DNA of 64,000 nucleotides from Mycobacterium sp. GA-1841 (GTDB lineage Bacteria; Actinomycetota; Actinomycetes; Mycobacteriales; Mycobacteriaceae). The notes below the pieces were generated by a model. That model did not search any database and was not told the origin of the DNA. It was given only the letters and a program-made list of their open reading frames with translations. Both the position numbers and the translations under genes were made by a program. The stretch covers positions 305,174 through 369,173 of the forward strand of contig NZ_MBEQ01000024.1 in assembly GCF_001954135.1 (NCBI RefSeq), read 5' to 3'. Positions 53,656 to 62,181 of this stretch are shown piece after piece (the first letter of the stretch is position 1; each line of letters starts with the position of its first letter).

Positions 53656-55124
53656 CTGCGAATATCCCTCAGATTCAAAGCCGGCTTCTGAACGGGCCAG
53701 ATGGCGCGAATCTCCTTGCCACCCATGGGGTTGTCTGGGTCGACGAGATGCTGAGTCAGCCCCTCCGCGCTACCGTGAGCGATCAAATCCTGGTGTAACC
53801 ACTGTGTGGTCGACCCGTCGCACAGCCAGTCCGTGATCAGCGGTAGCGGGTCCCCCACGACGATGCGAACCTGGCCACCACGCACCTCACCGCTGACGGT
53901 GACAGGACGAGACGCATCGTGATAGTCGCCGTTCTGCGGCGGGTGCCTGGCCATTGCCTGTCCAACGTTCACCAGAAGCGACGCAAGCAACGCGCGGGCC
54001 AGCTCGTAGTTACGCGGTTGCAGATCGTCCAATTGCAGATCGATCTTCATGATCAACCCGGCGTCCGACTGGTATTTCTTGGCGATGCCCGACAGAGACG
54101 GGCGTTGCTGTTGCCGGACCCACCGGTCGTGGTCGATCGCTTCTGACATCAGGCTGATCAACGGCGCCAGTGCAGCAGCTCGCACCCTGATATGGGGAGG
54201 AACCGAAGTATCCGTCGCCAATTGCCGATTGAAGGTCCTGATATCGGTATTGGTGTTGTGGAAGTCCTTCGTCAGCTCACGCTTTGCATCATCTTGCACC
54301 TTGGCCAGTCGCTCACTGCTGGCGCGCAGAAAACGTTCGTATTCACGCTGTTTCGTCCCGATCAGGATCGGAATGGCACACAGCGCCCACGCCAGAGGGA
54401 CCATCTCGGGTGCCCATCTTTTCGCAGCGATGGAACCTGCCACGATTGCGGTCATCAGAACCATGATGACGAGCCACACGTGTGGTCGCACCACGCGGAA
54501 AATCCGGTACGGCTTGGTTGGCCGTTGATGCGGCGAATAGTGCGTAGCATCGATGAGCAAGCTCATCATCGCCGAAACCCCGTACGCGGCAGCAACCGCG
54601 AGCGCCACCACCTTCGGCCATCCGGGCTGTTCGGGGCCGGAACCGTACGCGACCGCGACGATAGCGCAGGGGACCGCGACGAAACCGATCAAGCCGGTGA
54701 CATTGATCAAGGTGCGGTTCTGAGCGGACTCGGCGACGGCGGTGAGCGGAGCCAGGATCGCGACACGTTGAGCGCCTGACTCTCCGAGCTCAAAATCCAA
54801 GGCGATCTCGAGCGCCACCTGTATCCCTGCGGGCATCAGTAGTAGCCAGCTCAGCCAGTTGGTAGCTGGCGCCAGGCTCAGCATGAGCACCACGATTACG
54901 AGCAGTGCTCCCCGAGTCACGAAAGGTCGGATCCGGTCGTACTTGCCGATGCGTTCGAGGGTCACCTCCGCAGCCCAATGCGACATCGGGGCAGGAGCAC
55001 TCAAATCACGCAAGATCTGGGTCCACGGATTCGAGGTGCGGTGCAGATCCGGGAGGAGATCGATGTGGGAATACGGATTCAGCTTGCCATCATCAGGATC
55101 ACCGATGCGATCATCAGCTGCCAT
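53652..55124 (-). CDS. NarX/DesK-like membrane sensor kinase, divergent
   Basis: A 490-residue protein. Six or so transmembrane segments lie in residues 65-265. A DHp-like helix reads KRELTKDFHNTNTDIRTF with a candidate phospho-His. The ATPase part is divergent: LASLLVNVGQAMARHP could be the N-box, GDPLPLITDW a weak G-box. ATP binding is uncertain. The ATG at 55124 has AGGAGG upstream and is preferred to an ATG at 55166 that lacks one. An inverted repeat at 55185-55211 precedes it. Confidence 0.7.
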   Translation of the reverse strand: MAADDRIGDPDDGKLNPYSHIDLLPDLHRTSNPWTQILRDLSAPAPMSHWAAEVTLERIGKYDRIRPFVTRGALLVIVVLMLSLAPATNWLSWLLLMPAGIQVALEIALDFELGESGAQRVAILAPLTAVAESAQNRTLINVTGLIGFVAVPCAIVAVAYGSGPEQPGWPKVVALAVAAAYGVSAMMSLLIDATHYSPHQRPTKPYRIFRVVRPHVWLVIMVLMTAIVAGSIAAKRWAPEMVPLAWALCAIPILIGTKQREYERFLRASSERLAKVQDDAKRELTKDFHNTNTDIRTFNRQLATDTSVPPHIRVRAAALAPLISLMSEAIDHDRWVRQQQRPSLSGIAKKYQSDAGLIMKIDLQLDDLQPRNYELARALLASLLVNVGQAMARHPPQNGDYHDASRPVTVSGEVRGGQVRIVVGDPLPLITDWLCDGSTTQWLHQDLIAHGSAEGLTQHLVDPDNPMGGKEIRAIWPVQKPALNLRDIRR

Positions 55125-55177
55125 CGTGCCCTGCCTCCTGAGCGTCAAGCTGTCGGACGTGTACATCTAACCGGGCA

Positions 55178-55867
55178 TTACCGCGGCGGGTCGTCAGTTT
55201 GACGACCCGCCCAGCGTCGGCGACGTGTTCGGCTCAACGCCCCCAGTATCAGCCCGCAGGAGGACACCAGCAGGATCAGAGCAATCACCGCGCAGGCTAC
55301 GGCTGCCCATCCCATCGCTTCCGGCGACAGGAACGGATAGGGGACGGCGCTCTGACCGAACACTGCAACCAGCACACACAGGCCGGCAAAGTAGGTCAGC
55401 GGCCACAGATATGCCCACGCCACCGCCTGCAAAGCACGTATGCGAGGTTGGTGCAACAGGTAGTCCGCAACGACCAGTATCGGGGCCGTTCCGTGGAAGA
55501 GCACGGTCGCCATGCGCACCGCCGTGTCATCGTGAGGCTGAAACCAGGTTCCGGTCTCCGTTCCCGGCGCGATGAAAGCCGCGAAGATGACTGCCGAGAC
55601 GATGACACCAACCGCTGCCGTATGCCTCAGTACCGGCAGGCACCGTGCCCGGGGAACTAAAAGCGTGAGCAACGCGACGGCGGCCGCAGCGATCGCCGAA
55701 TCAACGGTGAAGTACCACAACGGGAACCTTGAATCGGTGTCTTGGATGAATTGGCAAGCCAACCCTACGAGTTGGTTGACGAGCAGCAGTCCGGTGACCA
55801 GCCGCTGCGCCGAGACGTCGCTGTCACCGGGATGATCGGGGCCGGCCATGCGCTTCATTGTCCGCAT
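55178..55867 (-). CDS. Pr6Pr-like six-TM membrane protein
   Basis: A 229-residue protein with about six transmembrane segments (starting near RLVTGLLLVNQLVGLACQF) and the sequence FPLWYFTVDSAIAAAAVAL, then HTAAVGVIVSAVIF. This is the Pr6Pr/FAR-17a-like style. It starts three bases after the LuxR-type gene stop and its last codons form one arm of the inverted repeat at 55185-55211. It probably works with the sensor kinase just downstream. Confidence 0.75.
   Translation of the reverse strand: MRTMKRMAGPDHPGDSDVSAQRLVTGLLLVNQLVGLACQFIQDTDSRFPLWYFTVDSAIAAAAVALLTLLVPRARCLPVLRHTAAVGVIVSAVIFAAFIAPGTETGTWFQPHDDTAVRMATVLFHGTAPILVVADYLLHQPRIRALQAVAWAYLWPLTYFAGLCVLVAVFGQSAVPYPFLSPEAMGWAAVACAVIALILLVSSCGLILGALSRTRRRRWAGRQTDDPPR
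55185..55211. repeat. Inverted repeat, copy 2 (GGGTCGTCA-N3-TGACGACCC core)
   Basis: GGCGGGTCGTCA and TGACGACCCGCC are perfect 12-bp arms separated by GTT. The outer bases differ from copy 1 at 51662-51688 but compensate within each copy, so pairing is conserved while sequence is not. It overlaps the 3' end of the Pr6Pr-like gene and lies 60 bp upstream of the sensor kinase ATG. Confidence 0.8.
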
Positions 55868-55870
55868 CGA

Positions 55871-56194
55871 CTACAAGTCGTCGATGTCGATCAGCCCATC
55901 CTGCAGCGCGCGCGCCAACATGGCAGCCTTGGTCGGCGCAGCCCGCCCTACTGCGTCGTACTTGCGACGGATGCGTTCGATATGCGTACTGAGTGTGTGT
56001 TCGGTGACATACATCTGTGCGGCGGCCACTCTCTTGCTGTCGTGTCGTAGCCAGTTCAGCAGGGCCTCCTGCTCCCGGTTGCTAAGTCTCGGCCGGTTGA
56101 CACCCTCACCGAAACGCCGCGAACGCGATCGGCACGCGCACTGTTCGGCGAGGTCTACCACCACGGAACTGCATTGAAGCTGAACGGGTTTCAT
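55871..56194 (-). CDS. Small LuxR-type HTH regulator (right copy)
   Basis: A 107-residue protein. Residues 36-107 are a LuxR-type HTH: LSNREQEALLNWLRHDSK, TEHTLSTHIERIRRKYDAVGR, ending QDGLIDIDDL. About half of these positions match the left copy at 24879-25136. The N-terminal 35 residues are different and carry CAC and an Arg-rich stretch. It heads the minus-strand module of Pr6Pr, sensor kinase, receiver, hydrolase, sigma-like and DUF5663-like genes. Confidence 0.9.
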   Translation of the reverse strand: MKPVQLQCSSVVVDLAEQCACRSRSRRFGEGVNRPRLSNREQEALLNWLRHDSKRVAAAQMYVTEHTLSTHIERIRRKYDAVGRAAPTKAAMLARALQDGLIDIDDL

Positions 56195-56230
56195 ACCCTC
56201 TAAACCGATCCCCGAGCCCTGTCCGCCGAG

Positions 56231-58540
56231 CTACGCATCAAGGGGAAACGCGCAATCGTCCAACATTGCCCCGGATTGGTCGGTCGCCGCCTCTACTGAC
56301 GCGGCCGCGCGCTTGGCCAACCACTCGTCGAGAAACGCCGACGACCTGCTCGGGGCGTCGGCTGTCGATGAACGTCTAGGCTTACGTCGCGGTGACGACG
56401 GCGATTCCACCTCTTGCGTATCCGAGAGCCTTGCGACATTGGATGCACCGGCAGCTGCTGCCGCTGTGTACTCCCGGTACGGGTCGACGAGCGCTTTCCG
56501 GGTACGGGTCAAAGTACGCTCCAATCGCTGGACAAGCTCAGCACCGGTGCGAGCTGTGACGATCTCGTTGTGGTCGATGAAGAGTGTGTGCGGCCGTGCC
56601 GGATCAGATGCCGCAGTGCGCAAGCTAACTGCCGAGAGATCCGGCTGACTGATCAGCATCGACACATCGACAAGGCCGCCGAACCGCTTGTACAGTTCGG
56701 CGGCGTCTGACACAGCGCTGCGGAACGCGATCGTGGTGGCAACATTACCGTCGACAGCGGGACGCAGATCGTTGTCAAGCTGATCGAGATACTGATGCGC
56801 CAGAACCACAGAGAGCCCGAACTTTCGGCCTTCTGACAACATATTGCTCAGCGCTCCCGAGATGAGCGTGTGCGCTTCGTCGACCATCACGGTGAATGTT
56901 CGATCCCGGTGTTCGCGGCGCAGCGCCGCATCCCACACGCGACCGAGGTACATGTAGCCGAGCATGCGGCTGGCCTGCTCGCCCAAATCAGCCTTCGACA
57001 GGTCGAGCAGAATGATTCGGCCGTCGTCCATTGCGCGGGCGAAATCAATGGCATTACAGCCGGACCCGAGGATCGCACGCATCGCCGCCGTGTTTGACAA
57101 CCGCTCAAACTTGCTGTTCACCCAGGCCAGTACCTCGCCGTACTCGTTGGACCGATTCGACAGACCGCATACCTTCCACCACGATTTCAGGCGCTCATCG
57201 TCAGACCGTTTCACCGCGTCAGCCATGAATGATTCGTTCTCCGTGGCAATGGGTACGTCGAGCACTGACGCCCGTGTCCCGTGCACGGCGGACAACGCCC
57301 GCAACGTCATTCCAACGCGTTCATGGAAACGCGGTCCGACGATCCCTGTCTCCTTCGGGTCGAACAGGTACTGGAACGTCGCACACATTTCAGCGATGGC
57401 GATATCACGACGCACCGGGTCGGACTCGGCGAGGGCGTTGACCGGTACCGGATTGCCGACATCAGCACAACGAATCAGCCACACCCGGTTCATCGCCGAC
57501 TCGGGCAACTCAGCGAGGACACGGTCACAAAGTTGCCCGTGCGGATCCACGATGAGCGCACCCTCCCCTTGGCGCGCCAAACCGTGCGCGATACCTGCCA
57601 GTGCAGAAGACTTTCCGGTACCGGTACGTCCAAGCAGGTGGACGTGACGTAGGCGCTCCTCATCCCCAAGTTCCACCTGAATTGGACGGCCTCCACGGGT
57701 GACAGCTCGACCGATCCGCAACCCATTGATGTCCGCATTCCGTCGCGGAGTCGTCGGTATGGGTGGCGGCGGCGCCAAAAATGTTCCGCCAAGCTGCTCC
57801 GCGCCCGCCACTGGCACCGGGAACACCTCAGCCAAACCATCGCCGTCGACAAGCAATCGCACCGCTGATGCACCTTGCACTGAAGCGACCTTCAGCCCCG
57901 GGAACCAACGCCGGATCATTGACCGCAACCGCAGAACAGGTGGTTCGCCGGACGTAGTGACGCGCAAATGCAGCATCCAGGGTGCATTGCCGGAGCGCGC
58001 CTGACACAGTCGGATACGCATTCCGTAACCCGGCAGAGTCGAAAGCTCCTCAACCAGGAGGTGGCTCATCGAACTGGTTCCGGCGATCCACGAGAATGAC
58101 GCCCGAGGTGCCGCGTTCTCGACCTCGAATCCAAGCCGTCCTTGCGGTGTGTCGGCCACTACCGGCCACTCCGAAATAGACTGTCGATCAGTCCCATCTG
58201 TCGATATTTCCGCCACCGACTCAAGTATCTTCGCGATTTCCGCAGCCATCGAAACTGTGCGATCCCCTGCCGATACGGCTAGCCGTATGCCCACCATGCC
58301 GTCCGGGTCGGTGAACATGTCGAGCTCGAGTTCCGAGCCGGCTACTTCACCGGCAATGCCGGCCAGACGAAGCGGCAGAGATGCACGCAGCTCCGCAGCT
58401 GCTGATGTCGACTGCGCCCGGATCGCGACTAAATCGATTACACACCGTTTCGGTGTTGGCTCCGCCCCGCCTCGCTCGATGGCCTGCAAACCCTGTCTCC
58501 TTCTCGCATCCACGACGGGTTTCGCCCGCCAAGCCGACAA
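56231..58540 (-). CDS. HerA/VirB4/TraG-type P-loop ATPase
   Basis: A 769-residue protein. Residues 1-260 are an N-terminal alpha/beta region. The motor domain has P-loop GRTGTGKSSALAG (about 304-316), VDPHGQL, Walker B FTVMVDEAHTLI, and AHQYLDQL typical of FtsK/HerA/VirD4 hexameric motors. The C-terminal tail is Pro/Ser/Arg-rich. No relaxase or mating-pair genes are nearby, so DNA pumping in a conflict system is favoured over conjugation. The TTG at 58540 is chosen because GGGGAT lies upstream; a GTG at 58513 is possible. Confidence 0.85.
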   Translation of the reverse strand: MSAWRAKPVVDARRRQGLQAIERGGAEPTPKRCVIDLVAIRAQSTSAAAELRASLPLRLAGIAGEVAGSELELDMFTDPDGMVGIRLAVSAGDRTVSMAAEIAKILESVAEISTDGTDRQSISEWPVVADTPQGRLGFEVENAAPRASFSWIAGTSSMSHLLVEELSTLPGYGMRIRLCQARSGNAPWMLHLRVTTSGEPPVLRLRSMIRRWFPGLKVASVQGASAVRLLVDGDGLAEVFPVPVAGAEQLGGTFLAPPPPIPTTPRRNADINGLRIGRAVTRGGRPIQVELGDEERLRHVHLLGRTGTGKSSALAGIAHGLARQGEGALIVDPHGQLCDRVLAELPESAMNRVWLIRCADVGNPVPVNALAESDPVRRDIAIAEMCATFQYLFDPKETGIVGPRFHERVGMTLRALSAVHGTRASVLDVPIATENESFMADAVKRSDDERLKSWWKVCGLSNRSNEYGEVLAWVNSKFERLSNTAAMRAILGSGCNAIDFARAMDDGRIILLDLSKADLGEQASRMLGYMYLGRVWDAALRREHRDRTFTVMVDEAHTLISGALSNMLSEGRKFGLSVVLAHQYLDQLDNDLRPAVDGNVATTIAFRSAVSDAAELYKRFGGLVDVSMLISQPDLSAVSLRTAASDPARPHTLFIDHNEIVTARTGAELVQRLERTLTRTRKALVDPYREYTAAAAAGASNVARLSDTQEVESPSSPRRKPRRSSTADAPSRSSAFLDEWLAKRAAASVEAATDQSGAMLDDCAFPLDA

Positions 58541-58596
58541 CCGATCCCCACGTCGATTTCGCCGGATTGGGTTTGTCCGTCAGCGTCGGCGATCCA

Positions 58597-58980
58597 ATGC
58601 CGAACGTCGGCCACGTGACCGATACCGCGCCGGGCCAGGCCGAGAAGAATGTTTCGGTGATGAGCGAATTGGTCCGTCAAGGTGAAGTGCTTTTGGTCCC
58701 GACATCCGGCGTGCTGTTCGGCGACCGATCAACGGTACGTAGTCATATCGTCGGGCACTCAGAGTCAGGGCATCACCATGTGCTCGAATCGGATCACGAC
58801 TTCGACGTCATCATCACCGGCGCCGAGACGCTCATCGAGCTGCACGACACAGCACGCCTGATACACCAGGCACAGGTGAGCCAGCACTGCACCCTGATCG
58901 TGACGCCCGGAACGTACCGCGTGCTGCGGAAACGCAGCTATCACCCAATCCGGGACAGTCACGACTTCCTGGCCGACTGA
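58597..58980 (+). CDS. Small beta-rich protein paired with DUF6745-like gene
   Basis: A 127-residue protein with a central GEVLLVPTSGVLFGDRS and IVGHSESGHHHVLESD, a His-rich loop in a probable cupin-like or double-psi beta structure, and a C-terminal YRVLRKRSYHP. The start is uncertain: the ATG at 58597 was chosen, an ATG at 58660 is possible. It is divergent from the HerA-type gene by about 56 bp and its stop overlaps the next start (TGATG). From memory such a small protein often precedes DUF6745 proteins. Confidence 0.65.
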   Translation: MPNVGHVTDTAPGQAEKNVSVMSELVRQGEVLLVPTSGVLFGDRSTVRSHIVGHSESGHHHVLESDHDFDVIITGAETLIELHDTARLIHQAQVSQHCTLIVTPGTYRVLRKRSYHPIRDSHDFLAD

Positions 58981-59987
58981 TGGATGCCCCGACAGCCGGC
59001 GCGCGTTGGGCATCGAAGCTGCTCGACTCGATCGATGCGGCATATCCCCGGTGGAATGAGCAGATCGTGACATCCGCTGTCAGACGGTACCTCGTGGGTA
59101 TGGGTGCCCCGGAACCGGATTGGATTGTCGTCGCCGAGTCACCGGATGACGCCTACGCCTTGCGCCGGCCCAGGGGTACGAATCTGAACCGCCAATTCAT
59201 CGACCAGACACGAGGCAGATACCTCGCTGAACGCGATGGGTTGGAAATGTCAGCGCGGCGCGTACTCGCCGACCAGATCGACATCGTCGTTGACAAACCG
59301 CTATGCAGTGCGCTGGCAACCGCCTCCAGCGGAGGGGACCACTGGCATCTCTTCAGAGATCTGTTGTCTGCCTACATCGACGTGGCGGCCGGCATCGGTG
59401 CACGCGCCGCGGATATGAGCCCCGAACTGTTGTGGGTCTGGGACCAGATTCTCATCGCCTTCGAGAACGGATTGGGCTGGTACTCGTTCGTCGACGACGG
59501 TGGCCTCATTCTCCTGCCTCGGCCAGCGATGATGGTTCCGCTGGACCGTCTGCACAGCCTCGATGGTCCGGCCGTGATCTGGCCAGATGGTTCGGGCTCC
59601 TATTTCCTTGACGGTGTCTGGGTGGACGCCGAACTTCATCATCGGCTCGTCAACCGCACCGTCACCGCTGAGGAAGCCCTCGAACTGAGCGACCCTGAGC
59701 AACAACTGATGGCCATGGCCGCCGCCCCACCTGACGAGATACTGGCTCTGCTGAACGCAGTCCATGTCCAGACAGGCATCAAGGGCACTCGGCTATATCG
59801 CGTCGACGACCAATTCGGCCCACAACGTGTCGACTACTGCATCACGATGACCGACCCCAGCACGGGCCGACAGTACCTGGAATGGGTCGACCCTGAGATC
59901 GCTTCAGAGGGTGATGCTGAACTGTGTCAGGCACATCTGTTTGGGATCGACGTACAAGATTGGCTGTCGTTGAGGCGTGAGGCATGA
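58980..59987 (+). CDS. DUF6745-like protein
   Basis: A 335-residue protein. N-terminal 190 residues are helical. The segment LHSLDGPAVIWPDGSGSYFLDGVWV (positions near 195-220) is the typical LHxxDGPAVxWPDG...YFxxGVxV motif of DUF6745-type proteins. A C-terminal domain of about 70 residues follows. It starts on the last base of the preceding stop. Function unknown; the pair with the upstream small gene seems conserved. Confidence 0.75.
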   Translation: MDAPTAGARWASKLLDSIDAAYPRWNEQIVTSAVRRYLVGMGAPEPDWIVVAESPDDAYALRRPRGTNLNRQFIDQTRGRYLAERDGLEMSARRVLADQIDIVVDKPLCSALATASSGGDHWHLFRDLLSAYIDVAAGIGARAADMSPELLWVWDQILIAFENGLGWYSFVDDGGLILLPRPAMMVPLDRLHSLDGPAVIWPDGSGSYFLDGVWVDAELHHRLVNRTVTAEEALELSDPEQQLMAMAAAPPDEILALLNAVHVQTGIKGTRLYRVDDQFGPQRVDYCITMTDPSTGRQYLEWVDPEIASEGDAELCQAHLFGIDVQDWLSLRREA

Positions 59988-60024
59988 GTGCCGCACCGCC
60001 CCAAATTATTGAAACCACAGCAAT

Positions 60025-61770
60025 TTAGATCGGCATCCGGTAGCCGTAGTACTCATGGTCTTGGTTGTATCCGCCACGGCCCCAGCCGACTTCGCGGAAA
60101 TCGGCCACGAATTCGATGGCCTCGACCCACTTGATCTGTTTGAAGCCGAGTTCGAGTTCGTTGCGTAGCCGCACGGGGGCGCCGTGGGTCTCGCTGAGTG
60201 GCACCCCGTTCATCTCGTGGGCCAACAACGCCAATGGTTCACGCATGTGCTCGATGCGGTGGCAGTCGTAGTAACGCCCGTGGCCGGGCTCGGCACCGTC
60301 GGCAAACGAGTAGAACACCACCCATCGCGCCTCCGGCAGTGGACGCACCATCTTCAGGATGTCGGCCATCGGCACCCCACCCCACTTGGCCACTCCCGAC
60401 CAGCCCTGGATGCAGTAATGCTGGGTGATCTGCTCGTGTTTGGGCATCGCCAACAATTCGGCGTAGGACAGCTCGACCGGGTTGCCCACCAGTCCCCCGA
60501 TCCGCAGCCGGTAATCCGCCCAGCCGCCGTGCTTCAGCCGCCGGTATTCCGCGGAGTCGGGCAGCGTGCCATTGGCCCACAGGTACGGGCTGATGTCCTT
60601 GTCGCGGTAGGTCGCCCGGGGATGCGCGCGCTCCATCCAGGCCTTGGCCCATCCGACGATGAACCGTCCGACGTTCTGCACGACTCGCGGATAGCGAAGC
60701 GTCACAGGCGTTGCCGCCAGCCAGAACCCGATCAGTACCACGGCGGCCACTCCGAAAATCGCCAGCGCCCAATACGACTCGGTGTCGGTGCCCAGCGTGA
60801 TGTGATTGAGGTTCTCCACCGCGCCGGTGGTGAGCACCATGGTCACGTGGGCCGCGATGAAGGTCACCATCCACAGCCACACCGTGAAGTGCACGGTTCG
60901 GGCGACCTGGCGGTTCAGCGGCCCACGGCCGGTGCCGAACCGCGCGGCCACCGTAGGCGCCTGCAGCAGACCCGTGAGGAACGCCAGCGGTGCTGCGATG
61001 AACACCGTGATGAAGTAGGCCAGCATCTGCAGCCCGTTGTACGAGGTAAAACCATGATTGGTCGGGAAATTCAGCGATGCGTACTGCACTGCGGTGGACA
61101 GGGCGTTCGGAAAGACGTCCCATGACACCGGCACGATCCGATGCCACTGCCCGGTGCTGAACAGCAGCACATAGAACACCGCTCCGTTGACGAGCCACAG
61201 CAGGTCGAAGCTGAAGTGCCACCAGCGGGCCAGGCCGACGGAATGACGTATCCCGGGGATTCCCAACCATTTCGGCAGGGTCACCGCGTCATCCTTGGAG
61301 GTCCACACCCGCGGCGGGTCGGTCTTGTCCAGACGGTCGGTGGGGACCGCGTCGCGCAGCCGCAGCCACTCCGTGCCGGGCCGGCAACCCGAGTTGGTGT
61401 ACAACCGCGGGTGGTCGGCGAGGATCTGCAGCCCCGAGCGCAGGATGAACATCATGAAGACGATGTTGAACAAGTGCTGCCACCGCAGCCACGCCGGGAA
61501 ACCGGACGTCACCGCGGGCGCGTAGGTCTGCGAGGTCCCCGGATAGCGCGCGATGAAGTCCTGCATCCAGCCGTATTCGCGCAGTTCCTGGGCCACTGCA
61601 ATGACGACGACCAAGCCGACGGTCGCGAAGGCCACCAGCCACAGGGCATTGACCCAGTGCCGGCCCACCCGGATCGACGGGAACCGTGCCGGCACAGGGA
61701 GCATGCCGCCGGCGAACTGTCGCTCGTCGATATGGTCGCGCAGGGCGTCCTCGGGCCGGGTCGGATCCAA
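60025..61770 (-). CDS. Membrane cytochrome b561-like / sulfite-oxidase-type molybdopterin protein
   Basis: A 581-residue fusion. Residues 40-370 hold five or six transmembrane segments with paired His (WLRWQHLFN, ARWWHFSF, RTVHFTVW, FIAAHVTMV) as in heme-b anchor proteins. Residues 395-581 are a sulfite-oxidase-type Moco domain with TQHYCIQGWSGVAKWGGVP, where the Cys would bind Mo. It may transfer electrons from an oxidised substrate to the chain, or act in reverse like MsrP (YedY). The TTG at 61770 has AAGGGGGG five bases upstream and is preferred to the GTG at 61803. Confidence 0.85.
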   Translation of the reverse strand: MDPTRPEDALRDHIDERQFAGGMLPVPARFPSIRVGRHWVNALWLVAFATVGLVVVIAVAQELREYGWMQDFIARYPGTSQTYAPAVTSGFPAWLRWQHLFNIVFMMFILRSGLQILADHPRLYTNSGCRPGTEWLRLRDAVPTDRLDKTDPPRVWTSKDDAVTLPKWLGIPGIRHSVGLARWWHFSFDLLWLVNGAVFYVLLFSTGQWHRIVPVSWDVFPNALSTAVQYASLNFPTNHGFTSYNGLQMLAYFITVFIAAPLAFLTGLLQAPTVAARFGTGRGPLNRQVARTVHFTVWLWMVTFIAAHVTMVLTTGAVENLNHITLGTDTESYWALAIFGVAAVVLIGFWLAATPVTLRYPRVVQNVGRFIVGWAKAWMERAHPRATYRDKDISPYLWANGTLPDSAEYRRLKHGGWADYRLRIGGLVGNPVELSYAELLAMPKHEQITQHYCIQGWSGVAKWGGVPMADILKMVRPLPEARWVVFYSFADGAEPGHGRYYDCHRIEHMREPLALLAHEMNGVPLSETHGAPVRLRNELELGFKQIKWVEAIEFVADFREVGWGRGGYNQDHEYYGYRMPI

Positions 61771-61790
61771 CAGCGCCCCCCTTGAACTGG

Positions 61791-62033
61791 TTACAAGATC
61801 CACGGGAAATACCCATACATCGGGAAGTTATCCACGAACGGCGGCGCGTCGTTGATCTGCACGTTGCCCGGCGACCGGCACTGAGTACTGACCCGTGTCG
61901 TGACACACGTCTGGGGTATCGGCTTGATCTGCTGGTTCGCGGCCGCAGCCGGTGCGGCGCCCGCCAGAGGCGCCACGATGATCGACGCCGCAGCGCCGGC
62001 CACGGCCAGCGCGGCGGCAGGAAAGATTCGCAT
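61791..62033 (-). CDS. Small secreted protein
   Basis: An 80-residue protein with a signal peptide (MRIFPAAALAVAGAAASII, cleavage after about residue 30) and a mature part with two Cys and an aromatic end (NFPMYGYFPWIL). GGGAGGTGG precedes the ATG. It lies 20 bp upstream of the molybdopterin enzyme gene, so they share a transcript. Function unknown. Confidence 0.75.
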   Translation of the reverse strand: MRIFPAAALAVAGAAASIIVAPLAGAAPAAAANQQIKPIPQTCVTTRVSTQCRSPGNVQINDAPPFVDNFPMYGYFPWIL

Positions 62034-62181
62034 GATCTGCCACCTCCCGTACATTTCTGTACGTCTGATTTCACGGTAGGACGTTGCACTGGGCATTCGC
62101 TGTGTGGTTCCTGAAAGCTTGCGCAACCCGAGAAGAAACTCTGTGCCCGGCCCCGATCGGACAGTGCCATGATGATTTGTC

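Noticed and set aside
56231..58540. HerA-type ATPase as part of a conjugative element
   Set aside because: No relaxase, coupling partners, mating genes or att-like repeats were seen in the window.
24718..59987. Integrase, tRNA attachment site or flanking direct repeats for the island
   Set aside because: None were found; the island borders are judged only by gene content.
60184..61125. 313-codon plus-strand frame inside the molybdopterin enzyme gene
   Set aside because: Antisense shadow with no domain; the opposite strand encodes a clear Moco domain and membrane segments.
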